From assembly GCF_014202645.1 (NCBI RefSeq), contig NZ_JACHHG010000018.1, forward strand, positions 1 through 44,485: a stretch of DNA of 44,485 nt, read 5' to 3'. A model generated the notes under the pieces. The model saw nothing but the letters and a program-made list of their open reading frames with translations, was not told where the DNA came from and ran no database searches. Of the stretch, positions 33,811 through 41,841 are shown one piece after another. The DNA is from Deinobacterium chartae (GTDB lineage: Bacteria > Deinococcota > Deinococci > Deinococcales > Deinococcaceae). Every line of letters starts with the position of its first letter. The first letter of the stretch is position 1. A program made the translations under genes and the position numbers.

Positions 33811-34084
33811 AATGCACCTCGCAATACCTGGGACAGTGGAAATAAGAAACGGACGGGAGGCCGCGAATGAACCGCTCTGGCAGCAACCGCTGAACCTTTA
33901 ACAATCCTTTCTGAGTTGTTTCATAGTTTTAATTATAAAAACAAAAACGACCAACGAACAAGCGGTACAACCCCAGTCCAAAAGACGGCAAATTCGCGCT
34001 CCACAGCGAAATAAAACGACAACTTACATTCCCCTGACGACCCTTTTCCAATAATTAATTTTATTACAAAATCATTCATGTCCA
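33811..34084. other. Intergenic region, AT-rich, upstream of the surface operon
   Basis: This gap is markedly AT-rich (33890-34080), unlike the rest of the window. It serves as the promoter/leader region for the surface operon (listed separately) and ends at the 58-bp palindrome. I see no gene and no tandem repeat in it. Confidence 0.6.
33932..33961 (-). promoter_or_regulatory. Likely sigma-70 promoter of the surface operon
   Basis: On the minus strand TTGTTC (33956-33961) is followed by an 18-base spacer and a perfect TATAAT (33932-33937). This gives a leader of about 115 bases before GTG 33810. The AT-rich setting supports it; the -35 box is only a partial match. Confidence 0.55.
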
Positions 34085-34142
34085 CGATCACCGGTAGAGC
34101 GGGAGGCCACCTCGAGGTGGCCTCCCGCTCTACCGGTGATCG
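34085..34142. repeat. 58-bp perfect palindrome downstream of the TPR gene
   Basis: The bases from 34085 to 34142 are a perfect palindrome with no spacer: two 29-base arms meeting at CTC|GAG (34113/34114), the CTCGAG hexamer itself. It begins 2 bases past the TPR gene stop codon (minus strand). It can form a cruciform in DNA or a 27-bp or longer hairpin in RNA. There is no U-tract. Confidence 0.85.
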
Positions 34143-34144
34143 GC

Positions 34145-36295
34145 TCAGCGCGACAGGTACTCGGCGAACACCTGCGCAAACAGCACGTCCTGCTCGGGAC
34201 GGGCCGGGTCGTACTCGGCTGCCGCGCGGCGCTGCAGCAACTCCTCGAGGGCTCCGGTCAGCTCGGCGTCGCTGGGCGCGCTGAAGATCGCGCTGGCCGT
34301 GCGGTTCCCGAAGCGTCCGGCCACCTGCGGTACCGCCGCGTCCGCGCGGCTTGCCTGCGCCCGCAGCTGGGCGCGCAGCGTGCCCAGCAGGTTCTCATCG
34401 CTTACGGCCAGCGGTTCGCCGCCGGGACCCAACAGCCGCAGACCGGCGCTCTCGAGGCGGCGGGCCAGCGAAGCGGGTTCGTCGACCGCGTAGGTTCGGG
34501 TCTGCTCGGCGCGGCGGCCCGAGGCGTCACGCACCGACAACGCCAGCCGCACCTCGCCGCGCACCTCGAGCGGCACCATCAGGCGCGGCACCTCGAGGCT
34601 CACTCCCAGCGCTCCGGGCGGCAGGTCCACGCTGCGCTCGCCCTCGGCCAGCACCCGCTCGCCCTGCGTCATGCGCCAGCCCACCGTGACCTTGCCGGGC
34701 AGCACCGACCCGTCCGCCCGCAAGCGGGCAAACGGGTACAGAAAGTCCCCCGCACGCAGCCGCTCGGCCGCCGCGCCACGCGGCTGCGTGCGCCAGACCA
34801 GCTCGGTCAGGGCCAGCGGACCCTGCGGAGCCTGCAGCTGGGCCTGCAACGCCTGTGCCTGCGCCAGGGCCGTCCCCCGGGGGTTGCTGGTCAGGTAGGC
34901 GCCCAGGCGCTCGCGGGCCCGGACCCGTTCGCCGAGCTGCTCGAGCAGGTAGGCCTCGTACAGGCCCAGCGCGGGCTTACGCGCGTCCTCGAGGTCCTTC
35001 AAGGCAGCCTGCGCATCCTCGCCGGTCGCGCGGGCGGTGGCGTAGGCGTACATCTCGAGCGCCTCGCTCACGCGGTCGGTCTCGGCCAGCACCAGCGCCA
35101 GGTTATACGCCGCGATCACCTCGTTCGGATCGAGGTTCAGTGCGCGCCTCGAGGAAGTCTCGGAAGCGCGCAGGTCGCCCAGCTTGTACTGCGCCCAACC
35201 GAGATTGGTCCAGTACAGCGGCACCCCGGGCGTGCGGGCGGTAAGCACGTTCAGGTAGCGCAGCGCTCCCGCGAAATCGTCGGCGTCAAAGGCCGCGAAC
35301 GACGCCATCTCGACCGCGAAGTCCGAGTCCGGAAGCGCCTCGGCCACCTCACGCCGCAGGTCCGGCAGGCTGGGGGCTACCGGCCGGGTCACGACGCTGG
35401 CCACCTTCTGCAGCAGCGTCTGTGGGCGGGCCAGCACCTCGGGCGTGAAGCGCTCTCCGCCCAGCACGCGCAACTGCTCGCGCAGCGCGGCCGCGTACGG
35501 CAGCGGGTTCTCGGCCAGGTCCTGCTCGGCGGCCTGCGCGTTCCCGGCGTTCAGGCGGGCCAGGGCGCGCACCGCCCGCGCGCCGGGCAGTTCGGCCGCC
35601 GCCGCGTCGTAATCGGCGCTGGCCGGGGTGGACCCGGTCTGCAACGCCACATACAGGCGGTCCAGTGCCGTGGTCGGGCGCGTCAGCCGGGTTCCCAGGG
35701 CGCGGCCCGCCTCGAGGGTGCCGCCGCCCAGTACGGTGGCCGCCGAGAGCGGGTCCCCGCTCTGTAGCGCCAGCAGCGCGCGTCCGTAACCGCTCAGGGC
35801 GGCGTCATTCAGTTCGGGGCGCGCAGTGGCCCGAATCCCGAGCTCCTTGGCGAGCACCTCGGCGATGCGCGCGGGCAGCTTCCAGCGCGGGGCCTCCACG
35901 TTCAGTTCGCGGATACCTCCGGCACGCGCCAGATACACGGTCGCGCGGTTGCTGCCCTCCCCGGCGGCCGAGATGCGCGCTCCCACCACGGCAGGCGTTC
36001 CCAGCGCCTCGAGGGCCACCTGGGCCTGCGAGCGACTCCCGACGGTAACGCGGCCGAACAGCAGCTCGAGGGGGCTGCGCGGCCCCTGCGGGGTCAGCAG
36101 CGGTGCGGTCAAGGCGGTGGCCAGATGCGGGTCGAGCAGGTCGAGCGAGCGGCTGACTTCAGCGGCGACGGTGGCTGCGTAAGCTGCCTCGGCAGGCTGG
36201 GCAGGCTCAAACCACATCACCGCACCCGCCTGGGCGGCATGAGCACTTCCGGCTGCCAGGGCAACGCACAGGACCAGAGACATCTTGCGAGACAT
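34145..36295 (-). CDS. Secreted TPR-repeat protein
   Basis: A 716-residue protein with a signal peptide (about 1-24, ending AQA). The middle (about 315-480) holds tetratricopeptide repeats, with FAAFDADDFAGALRYLNVLT, LYWTNLGWAQYKLGDLRASE and IAAYNLALVLAETDRVSEAL; the N-terminal third is alanine-rich alpha/beta (AAEVSRSLDLLDPHLATALT) and the last 200 residues are beta-rich (GKVTVGWRMTQGERVLAEGE). No catalytic motif is seen. TPRs usually mediate protein-protein contact, so it may be a periplasmic or envelope scaffold. It is divergent from the DUF4129-MoxR-DUF58 operon and starts from a leaderless promoter (TATGCT). Confidence 0.82.
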   Translation of the reverse strand: MSRKMSLVLCVALAAGSAHAAQAGAVMWFEPAQPAEAAYAATVAAEVSRSLDLLDPHLATALTAPLLTPQGPRSPLELLFGRVTVGSRSQAQVALEALGTPAVVGARISAAGEGSNRATVYLARAGGIRELNVEAPRWKLPARIAEVLAKELGIRATARPELNDAALSGYGRALLALQSGDPLSAATVLGGGTLEAGRALGTRLTRPTTALDRLYVALQTGSTPASADYDAAAAELPGARAVRALARLNAGNAQAAEQDLAENPLPYAAALREQLRVLGGERFTPEVLARPQTLLQKVASVVTRPVAPSLPDLRREVAEALPDSDFAVEMASFAAFDADDFAGALRYLNVLTARTPGVPLYWTNLGWAQYKLGDLRASETSSRRALNLDPNEVIAAYNLALVLAETDRVSEALEMYAYATARATGEDAQAALKDLEDARKPALGLYEAYLLEQLGERVRARERLGAYLTSNPRGTALAQAQALQAQLQAPQGPLALTELVWRTQPRGAAAERLRAGDFLYPFARLRADGSVLPGKVTVGWRMTQGERVLAEGERSVDLPPGALGVSLEVPRLMVPLEVRGEVRLALSVRDASGRRAEQTRTYAVDEPASLARRLESAGLRLLGPGGEPLAVSDENLLGTLRAQLRAQASRADAAVPQVAGRFGNRTASAIFSAPSDAELTGALEELLQRRAAAEYDPARPEQDVLFAQVFAEYLSR

Positions 36296-36300
36296 GGTTC

Positions 36301-36306
36301 AGCATA
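36301..36306 (-). promoter_or_regulatory. Leaderless -10 box (TATGCT) of the TPR gene
   Basis: On the minus strand TATGCT ends 5 bases before ATG 36295 with no ribosome site. The divergent operon starts near 36410, so both promoters share the space from about 36296 to 36380. Confidence 0.5.
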
Positions 36307-36409
36307 ACGCAGCTTGCGCGGTCTTTCGCCGCTTGTTAGCGTGAGCTGAGAAGATGCTGCAGCTGCCCTTTGCGGGCCCGTGTGCCGAGATGGCCTCGAG
36401 GCCCCTTCC

Positions 36410-37768
36410 GTGACTCCCCCGCCCCGCGGGCGCTTGACCCTGCCCGAAGCGGCCCTGTGCGTGCTGATCCCGCTGGCGTGGTGGGGAAGTGCGGAAAGCC
36501 TGCCCGGCTGGTGGCCAGCGGGCCTGGCTGCCGCACTGCTGCTGGGGCGCAGGCTCTCGGAAGGATCTTGGAGCCTGCCGGTCCTGCTGGCGGCGGCGGT
36601 CGGGCTGACCCGATTGCCCGACCTGCTCGGTGTGGCGGTTACCTTTTTCCCAGCGGCAATCTTGGGCGTTGCGGCCCACCTGGCTGCGGACCGCATCCTC
36701 AGCGGCCACGCCCTGGGCCTGCTCGTGGTGGCCGCAGTGTGGCTGCTCTTTCCCAGCGCCGGTGGCCTCGCGGCCCTGCTGGGAACCGGGCTGGTGCTGG
36801 GTGCCTCGAGACCGGTGCTGCGCGGACCCAGCCTGCACGTCGCGCGCCCCGCGCTCGCCCTGCTGCTGGGAGCCGCGCTGCTGCTGGCCCTGTTCAGCGC
36901 GCCGCTGCGCCGCCCCGCGCTGCCAATGCCCGGCGGCGGCCCGGCGGCGCAGCAGGCGGCGGACCCAGCGCCCGCCTCCACCGACCCGGGCGCGCGACGC
37001 CCTGCGAACGACCGGGCCCCCCCGGTCCGGCGGACGGTGACCACCGCCCCGGACGACCTGTTGCCGCCCTGGCTGGGTCATCTGCTGGGCCAGAGCCTGA
37101 TGCTGAGCCTGATGCTGGCCACCCTGGCCCTGCTGGCCCTGATGCTGCAGCTTCGCCGCGGCGGGCCGCGCTCCCCGCTGCAGCCCGAGACGCTGCTTCC
37201 GGTCGCAGCGCTGCTGCTCAGCGTGCTGATGCTGCTGCTCTACGCGGGCCTGAGCACCCCTTCGGGCGGGGCCGGAGCGGGAGGCGGCGCGTCGCCTGAA
37301 ACGGGCCTTGCCCTCGAGGAGGGCGGCACCCGCACGCTTCCACCGCTGGTGCGCTCGATCAGCCGGGCGCTGCTGCTGGTCGGCTGGCTGGGCAGCGTCA
37401 TCACCCTGGTGGCCCTGGCCGCGCTGGTGGTGTACCTGCTGCGTCGGCCCGCGGGCGGCACCGACGCGGCCAGGGCCGTACCCGAACGCGGCCCTGCAGA
37501 CGCCGAAAAGCGCGAGGTGGATCCCAGCGCGGTGCGCGCCCTGTACCGCAGCTTCCTCGAGGTCATGCGCGCGCGCGGCCTGGAGCGCCACCCGTCCGAC
37601 GCCCCCGGCGATTTCGCCCGCCGCGCCGCCGAGCGTTTTCCCGAGCTGGCGGGAGCAGTCAACGCCATCACCCGTGCCTACCTGCCGGTCCGCTACGGCG
37701 GCCGTCCCGACCTTGAGACCTTCGATCAGGCGCGCGCCGCGCTGGCACACATTCAGGAGACCGCATGA
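36410..37768 (+). CDS. DUF4129-containing multipass membrane protein
   Basis: A 452-residue protein (from GTG 36410; an alternative GTG 36380 adds ten residues). About eight hydrophobic helices fill residues 10-170 and 215-340, with a Pro/Ala linker between. The C-terminal cytosolic DUF4129 domain (about 370-445) reads VRALYRSFLEVMRARGLERH, then PGDFARRAAERFPELAGAV and ITRAYLPVRYGGRPD. DUF4129 proteins regularly accompany MoxR ATPase and DUF58 genes, as here; together they form a membrane-linked MoxR assembly of unsettled role. Its TGA overlaps the moxR start. No clear ribosome site precedes the start; a 19-codon ORF ends exactly there (see findings). Confidence 0.85.
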   Translation: MTPPPRGRLTLPEAALCVLIPLAWWGSAESLPGWWPAGLAAALLLGRRLSEGSWSLPVLLAAAVGLTRLPDLLGVAVTFFPAAILGVAAHLAADRILSGHALGLLVVAAVWLLFPSAGGLAALLGTGLVLGASRPVLRGPSLHVARPALALLLGAALLLALFSAPLRRPALPMPGGGPAAQQAADPAPASTDPGARRPANDRAPPVRRTVTTAPDDLLPPWLGHLLGQSLMLSLMLATLALLALMLQLRRGGPRSPLQPETLLPVAALLLSVLMLLLYAGLSTPSGGAGAGGGASPETGLALEEGGTRTLPPLVRSISRALLLVGWLGSVITLVALAALVVYLLRRPAGGTDAARAVPERGPADAEKREVDPSAVRALYRSFLEVMRARGLERHPSDAPGDFARRAAERFPELAGAVNAITRAYLPVRYGGRPDLETFDQARAALAHIQETA

Positions 37769-38694
37769 TTCAGACCGTCGCCCACCGCATTCTCGACAAC
37801 GTCGACCGGGTTCTGGTCGGCAAACGCGAGGTGACCGCCCTGGCAGTTGCCGGCATTCTGGCCGGAGGCCACCTGTTGCTCGAGGACGCGCCGGGCACCG
37901 GCAAGACCATGCTGGCCCGCAGCCTGGCACTCAGCCTGGGCCTCAGCTTCCGCCGGATTCAGTTCACGCCGGACCTGCTGCCCGGCGACGTGACCGGCGT
38001 GAGCATCTACCGCGCCGGGGAGTTCGTGTTCCAGCCGGGACCGATCTTTGCCGGCGTGCTGCTGGCCGACGAGATCAACCGCGCCACCCCCAAGACCCAG
38101 TCGGCCCTGCTCGAGGCGATGGCCGAAGGACAAGTCAGCGAGGGCGGCGTCACCCATCCGCTGCCGTCGCCGTTCGTGGTGATCGCCACCCAAAATCCGG
38201 TGGAACAAGAAGGCACCTACCGCCTGCCCGAAGCCCAGCTCGACCGTTTTCTGCTGCGGCTCTCGGTCGGCTATCCCAGCCTCGAGGAGGAGGTGGCGAT
38301 GCTCGCACGCCTCGAGGAGACGCACCCGATCGAGTCGCTGGGGCAAGTTACTGCGGCAGCCGAGCTGCTCGAGGCACGCGAGCGGGTGCGCCGGGTGCGG
38401 ATGTCTCCGGAACTGGCGCGCTACATCGCCACCCTGGTCGGAGAAACCCGCCGCCTCGAGGTGCTCTCGCTGGGAGCCTCGCCGCGCGCCAGCCTCGCAC
38501 TCCAGGGCGTGGGCAAGGCCTTGGCCGCGCTCGAGGGGCGCGACTTCGTGATCCCCGAGGACCTCAAGCGCGCGGCCGTACCGGTGCTCGCCCACCGCGT
38601 GAACCTGCGCACCGAGGCCAGACTGCGCGGCCTGCGCGCCGAGGAGGTCATCGCGGACCTGCTGGACCGCGTACCGGTTCCGGTCGAGACGTGA
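37765..38694 (+). CDS. MoxR-family AAA+ ATPase
   Basis: A 309-residue ATPase starting in the stop codon of the DUF4129 gene. AAA+ features: Walker A LLEDAPGTGKTMLARSLA (the APGTGKT form), Walker B VLLADEINRATPKTQSALLE, sensor 1 VIATQNPVEQEGTYRLPEAQ, sensor 2 arginine in GASPRASLALQGVGKALA. MoxR proteins act as chaperones that insert or activate metal or partner-protein complexes, usually with a von Willebrand-domain protein. Here the partner DUF58 follows. The three genes overlap by 4 bases each and are clearly one operon. Confidence 0.95.
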   Translation: MIQTVAHRILDNVDRVLVGKREVTALAVAGILAGGHLLLEDAPGTGKTMLARSLALSLGLSFRRIQFTPDLLPGDVTGVSIYRAGEFVFQPGPIFAGVLLADEINRATPKTQSALLEAMAEGQVSEGGVTHPLPSPFVVIATQNPVEQEGTYRLPEAQLDRFLLRLSVGYPSLEEEVAMLARLEETHPIESLGQVTAAAELLEARERVRRVRMSPELARYIATLVGETRRLEVLSLGASPRASLALQGVGKALAALEGRDFVIPEDLKRAAVPVLAHRVNLRTEARLRGLRAEEVIADLLDRVPVPVET

Positions 38695-39812
38695 GTGCCT
38701 ACCTGCCCTGGCTGGCGCTGCTGGCCTGCGCCCTGCTGCTGCTGTGGGGATCAGGGCGCAGGCCGCCGCGCCTGAGCGTACAGCGCCACCACGACCGCTA
38801 CGTCTTCGCAGGCGGCCGACTCGCGGTCCGGCTCGAGCTCACCCTGCACGCCCCCCTGCCGCTGTGGGTCGTGCTCGAGGACCTATCACCCCGCACCCTG
38901 ATCCCGGACCGGCCGCTGCGCTTCGCCGGGCTGGTGTGGGGCCGCTGTACGCTGCACCTGGAGTGCCACCTGCAGGCCAACCGCCGCGGCGTGTTCGAGT
39001 GGCCGCCGCCGCTGTTGCGCTGGGCCGACCCGCTGGGCCTGTTCTGGAGCCAGCGCCGGGTGGGGCAAAGCACCCGGCTGAGCGTGCTGCCCGCCCATCA
39101 TCCGCTGCTGCTCCCGGACCTGCTGCGTCCGCTGCTGAGCGAGGGGCTCATCACTCCCCGGCTGGGCCTCGAGGACCCGGCGTCGCTGCGCGGCGTGCGC
39201 GAGTACCGCCCGGGAGATCCGGTCAACCGCATTCACTGGCGGCAGACCGCGCGCCATGCCTTCTCGGACGTTCCGGTGGTGCGCGAACTCGAGCGGGTCG
39301 CCTCGAGCGGCCTTATGGTGCACCTTGATCGCGGCGGGGACCGGGTGTACCTCGAAAGCGCGGTGCGGCTCGCCTCGAGCCTGGTTCATGCCGCCGCCGG
39401 GGAGCAGCTGTCGGTGTCGCTCAGCACCGCAGACGGCGCGACCGAGATGGGGCGTTCGGACACGGCGTTCCGAGCGGCCCTCGAGGTCCTGGCGGCGGTG
39501 GGCCCGGCCCCGGACACGAGCGGGGAGTTGCCCCTCCCGCCGTACGGCAGCAACGTGGTGATCTTGACCCAGCACGCGCGCCTGCCGCTGGTCGAAGCGG
39601 CGCTGCGCGCCCGTGCACGCGCCGGTAAAGTCACCCTGGTGGTGCTTCCCGAGGGTTTCTACCTCGAGCCGGGCGAGTCACCCCGACCCCAGTTCTCAGG
39701 CCCGCCCGAGAGTGTACGCGACCTCGAACGCCGCGCAGGGATTCTGGCCGAGGCCGGCATCGCGGTGTTCGTGGTGCGCGGCAACCAGAGCGTGCTGCGG
39801 CTGGCCGGCTGA
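38691..39812 (+). CDS. DUF58-domain protein
   Basis: A 373-residue protein starting at GTG 38691, whose bases overlap the moxR TGA. The N-terminal two-helix membrane hairpin is reduced to one helix (LPWLALLACALLLLWGSG). A beta domain follows, with RLAVRLELTLHAPLPLWVVL. The DUF58 signature is SLRGVREYRPGDPVNRIHWR, followed by a C-terminal domain with LMVHLDRGGDR that resembles a degenerate vWA fold. DUF58 proteins are the usual partners of MoxR. It ends before a separate ribosome site for the next gene. Confidence 0.9.
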   Translation: MSAYLPWLALLACALLLLWGSGRRPPRLSVQRHHDRYVFAGGRLAVRLELTLHAPLPLWVVLEDLSPRTLIPDRPLRFAGLVWGRCTLHLECHLQANRRGVFEWPPPLLRWADPLGLFWSQRRVGQSTRLSVLPAHHPLLLPDLLRPLLSEGLITPRLGLEDPASLRGVREYRPGDPVNRIHWRQTARHAFSDVPVVRELERVASSGLMVHLDRGGDRVYLESAVRLASSLVHAAAGEQLSVSLSTADGATEMGRSDTAFRAALEVLAAVGPAPDTSGELPLPPYGSNVVILTQHARLPLVEAALRARARAGKVTLVVLPEGFYLEPGESPRPQFSGPPESVRDLERRAGILAEAGIAVFVVRGNQSVLRLAG

Positions 39813-39885
39813 CGTTCAGCGCTTTCCCATCCGGGCGACCTCGAGCGGCGTTAGCGTGAGGAAACCGTTCCCGGAGGAGAACACC

Positions 39886-40914
39886 GTGACCGAACGCGCC
39901 CCGCACTCCCGCTCCGTGACCGCCACCCACGCCCTGTGGGGCGGCCTGCTGTTCAGCCTCGCCTTCACGGCGGCCATCTCGTTGCTGGGCGAGCGGCTGC
40001 AAGGCGTACCCCACCTACCCGACAGGGGGGCTTCGTGGTATTACTGGAAGCTTCCCGAGCCCACCTTCGCCTCGAGGGTCAGCGCCTGGACGCTGTACGC
40101 CCTGCACCAGCTCACCTTGTGGGGACTGATCTGGTACGCCCAGACCCGGGTTCGGACCTACACCCAGGGCCTGCACCGGATCAACGTGATCGCCCTGGCG
40201 GCCAACGCCGTGTTCGCCCTGCTGCACCTGGCCCAGACCCACCTGTGGTACGACGGGCTGGCTCAGGACGTGTCGATCTACAGTTCGCAGGGCTCGGTGA
40301 TTCTGCTGCTGGTGTTCGTCCTGATCATGGAAAACCGCCGCCGTGGCATGTTCTTTGGCAAAGCGGCCCCGCTCGCGCGCGAGGCGGTGGACTTCGTCCG
40401 GCGCTACCACGGCTACTTCTTCGCCTGGGCCGCCGTCTACACCTTCTGGTACCACCCGGCGGAGGCCAGCAGCGGCCACCTGATCGGCTTTCTTTACACC
40501 CTGATGATCATGCTGCAGGGCAGCTTGTTCTTCACCCGGGTCCACGTCAACCGCCTGTGGACCCTGACCCTCGAGGTGATCGTGCTCGTTCACGGCACGC
40601 TGGTGGCGATCATGCAGGGCAACGACCTGTGGCCGATGTTCGCCTTCGGTTTCGGCGGGATCTTCATCATCACCCAGATGCACGGGCTGGGCTGGTCGCG
40701 TCTGACCCGCGCCGTGGTGGCCGCCGCCTACCTGGCCCTGGTGGCCTGGGTCTACGCCGGACGCGGCTGGGAGAAACTGAACGAGATCGTCCGCATCCCC
40801 ATGATCGACTACCTGCTGGTGTTCGTGCTGACCTGGCTGGTAGGCGGCGGACTGTGGTTGTGGCGACGCCTGCGCCTGCCCAGGAGCACGCCTAAAGCGG
40901 CGGGGGACGCGTGA
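39886..40914 (+). CDS. Multipass membrane protein of unknown function
   Basis: A 342-residue protein with about nine hydrophobic helices (first at about 15-35, ALWGGLLFSLAFTAAISLLG). Conserved-looking polar spots inside the membrane include HLAQTHLWYDGLAQD, FWYHPAEASSGHLIGF and IMQGNDLWPMFAFGFGGI with several His and Asp residues that could bind a metal or catalyse a reaction. GTG 39886 has GGAGG 8 bases upstream. Its last 4 bases overlap the SDR gene, so the two are co-translated. I do not recognise the family; a membrane enzyme or transporter is possible. Confidence 0.75.
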   Translation: MTERAPHSRSVTATHALWGGLLFSLAFTAAISLLGERLQGVPHLPDRGASWYYWKLPEPTFASRVSAWTLYALHQLTLWGLIWYAQTRVRTYTQGLHRINVIALAANAVFALLHLAQTHLWYDGLAQDVSIYSSQGSVILLLVFVLIMENRRRGMFFGKAAPLAREAVDFVRRYHGYFFAWAAVYTFWYHPAEASSGHLIGFLYTLMIMLQGSLFFTRVHVNRLWTLTLEVIVLVHGTLVAIMQGNDLWPMFAFGFGGIFIITQMHGLGWSRLTRAVVAAAYLALVAWVYAGRGWEKLNEIVRIPMIDYLLVFVLTWLVGGGLWLWRRLRLPRSTPKAAGDA

Positions 40915-41768
40915 GCGGGCGACTGCTCGAAGGCCGAGTGGCCGTTGTCACCGGGAGCACCCGGGGGCTGGGCCGCGCCATCGCCCGCCTGTACGCCGAG
41001 CAGGGCGCGGCAGTGGTGATCTCCTCGAGGTCACCGGACGCGGTCGGGTCGGTGGTGGCCGAACTGCAAGCGGCCGGGCACCGGGCGAGCGGGCTGAAGT
41101 GCGACGTCACGGACCCGGATCAGGTGCAGGCCCTGGGAGACCACGCCCTGCTGACGTTCGGGCGCCTGGACATCTGGGTCAACAACGCCGGGCTGTCGGC
41201 CCCTTACGGTCCGACCCTGAGCGTCCCCTACCCCGCCTTCCGCGCCTCGGTCGAAAGCATCGTCTTGGGGACCTACCACGGTTCGCGCGTCGCGCTGCGG
41301 CACATGCGCCATACCCGGGGCGGCAGGCTGATCAACCTGCTGGGCCGCGGAGATCGCAGGCCGGTTCCCTACCAGAATGCCTATGCCGCCTCCAAGGCCT
41401 GGGTTCGGTCGTTCACGCTGGCCCTGGCGCGCGAGTACCGGGGCGAGGTCGGCATCTACGCGCTGAACCCGGGGCTGGTGCGCACCGACTTGCTGCTTCG
41501 GCCCCAAGCGCTTGACGGCTACCAGGAGCGCCTTGCCCCGCTCGGGACCCTGATCGCGTGGTGGGCACGGCCGCCCGAGGTCGCCGCGCAGCAGGCCCTG
41601 CGGCTGGCCGCATCTGCGGCCCACGGGCGCGGCGGCCTCGAGGTGCAGGCCCTTACCCCTGCGGGCATGCTGGGCGGTCTTCTGCGCGCGGAGATGCAGC
41701 GTCTGCGCGGCAGGGCAGCTGCGCGGGTCAACCCCGAGGTGCAGACCGTGCGACCCGACCACTTCTGA
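40911..41768 (+). CDS. Short-chain dehydrogenase/reductase (SDR) with altered active site
   Basis: A 285-residue NAD(P)-binding protein. The cofactor motif is VTGSTRGLGRA, followed by CDVTDPD and the NNAGLS signature; the catalytic Tyr/Lys are in YQNAYAASK. The usual catalytic Ser, 13 residues before the Tyr, is Gly (INLLGRGDRR), so it may not act as a normal oxidoreductase. The C-terminal extension of about 60 residues (from MLGGLLRAEMQRL on) is basic. GTG 40911 overlaps the stop of the membrane protein gene. The substrate is unknown; the operon suggests a lipid or membrane-linked one. Confidence 0.88.
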   Translation: MSGRLLEGRVAVVTGSTRGLGRAIARLYAEQGAAVVISSRSPDAVGSVVAELQAAGHRASGLKCDVTDPDQVQALGDHALLTFGRLDIWVNNAGLSAPYGPTLSVPYPAFRASVESIVLGTYHGSRVALRHMRHTRGGRLINLLGRGDRRPVPYQNAYAASKAWVRSFTLALAREYRGEVGIYALNPGLVRTDLLLRPQALDGYQERLAPLGTLIAWWARPPEVAAQQALRLAASAAHGRGGLEVQALTPAGMLGGLLRAEMQRLRGRAAARVNPEVQTVRPDHF

Positions 41769-41829
41769 ACGCACCCGGCCCGGTGCCGGAAAGCTGCGCG
41801 AAGGCAGCTTCTCACCGCCCGAGCCGACG

Positions 41830-41835
41830 TAGACT
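41830..41835 (+). promoter_or_regulatory. Leaderless -10 box (TAGACT) of the radical SAM gene
   Basis: TAGACT ends 6 bases before ATG 41842, with no ribosome site. The spacing equals that of the GNAT, lipoprotein, sufS, ABC and kinase genes. Confidence 0.55.
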
Positions 41836-41841
41836 GGGGGC

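Noticed and set aside
36299-37930. Minus-strand open frame of 543 residues over the DUF4129 gene
   Set aside because: Gln/Arg/Gly-rich, low-complexity shadow of a GC-rich membrane protein gene; no start context or motif.
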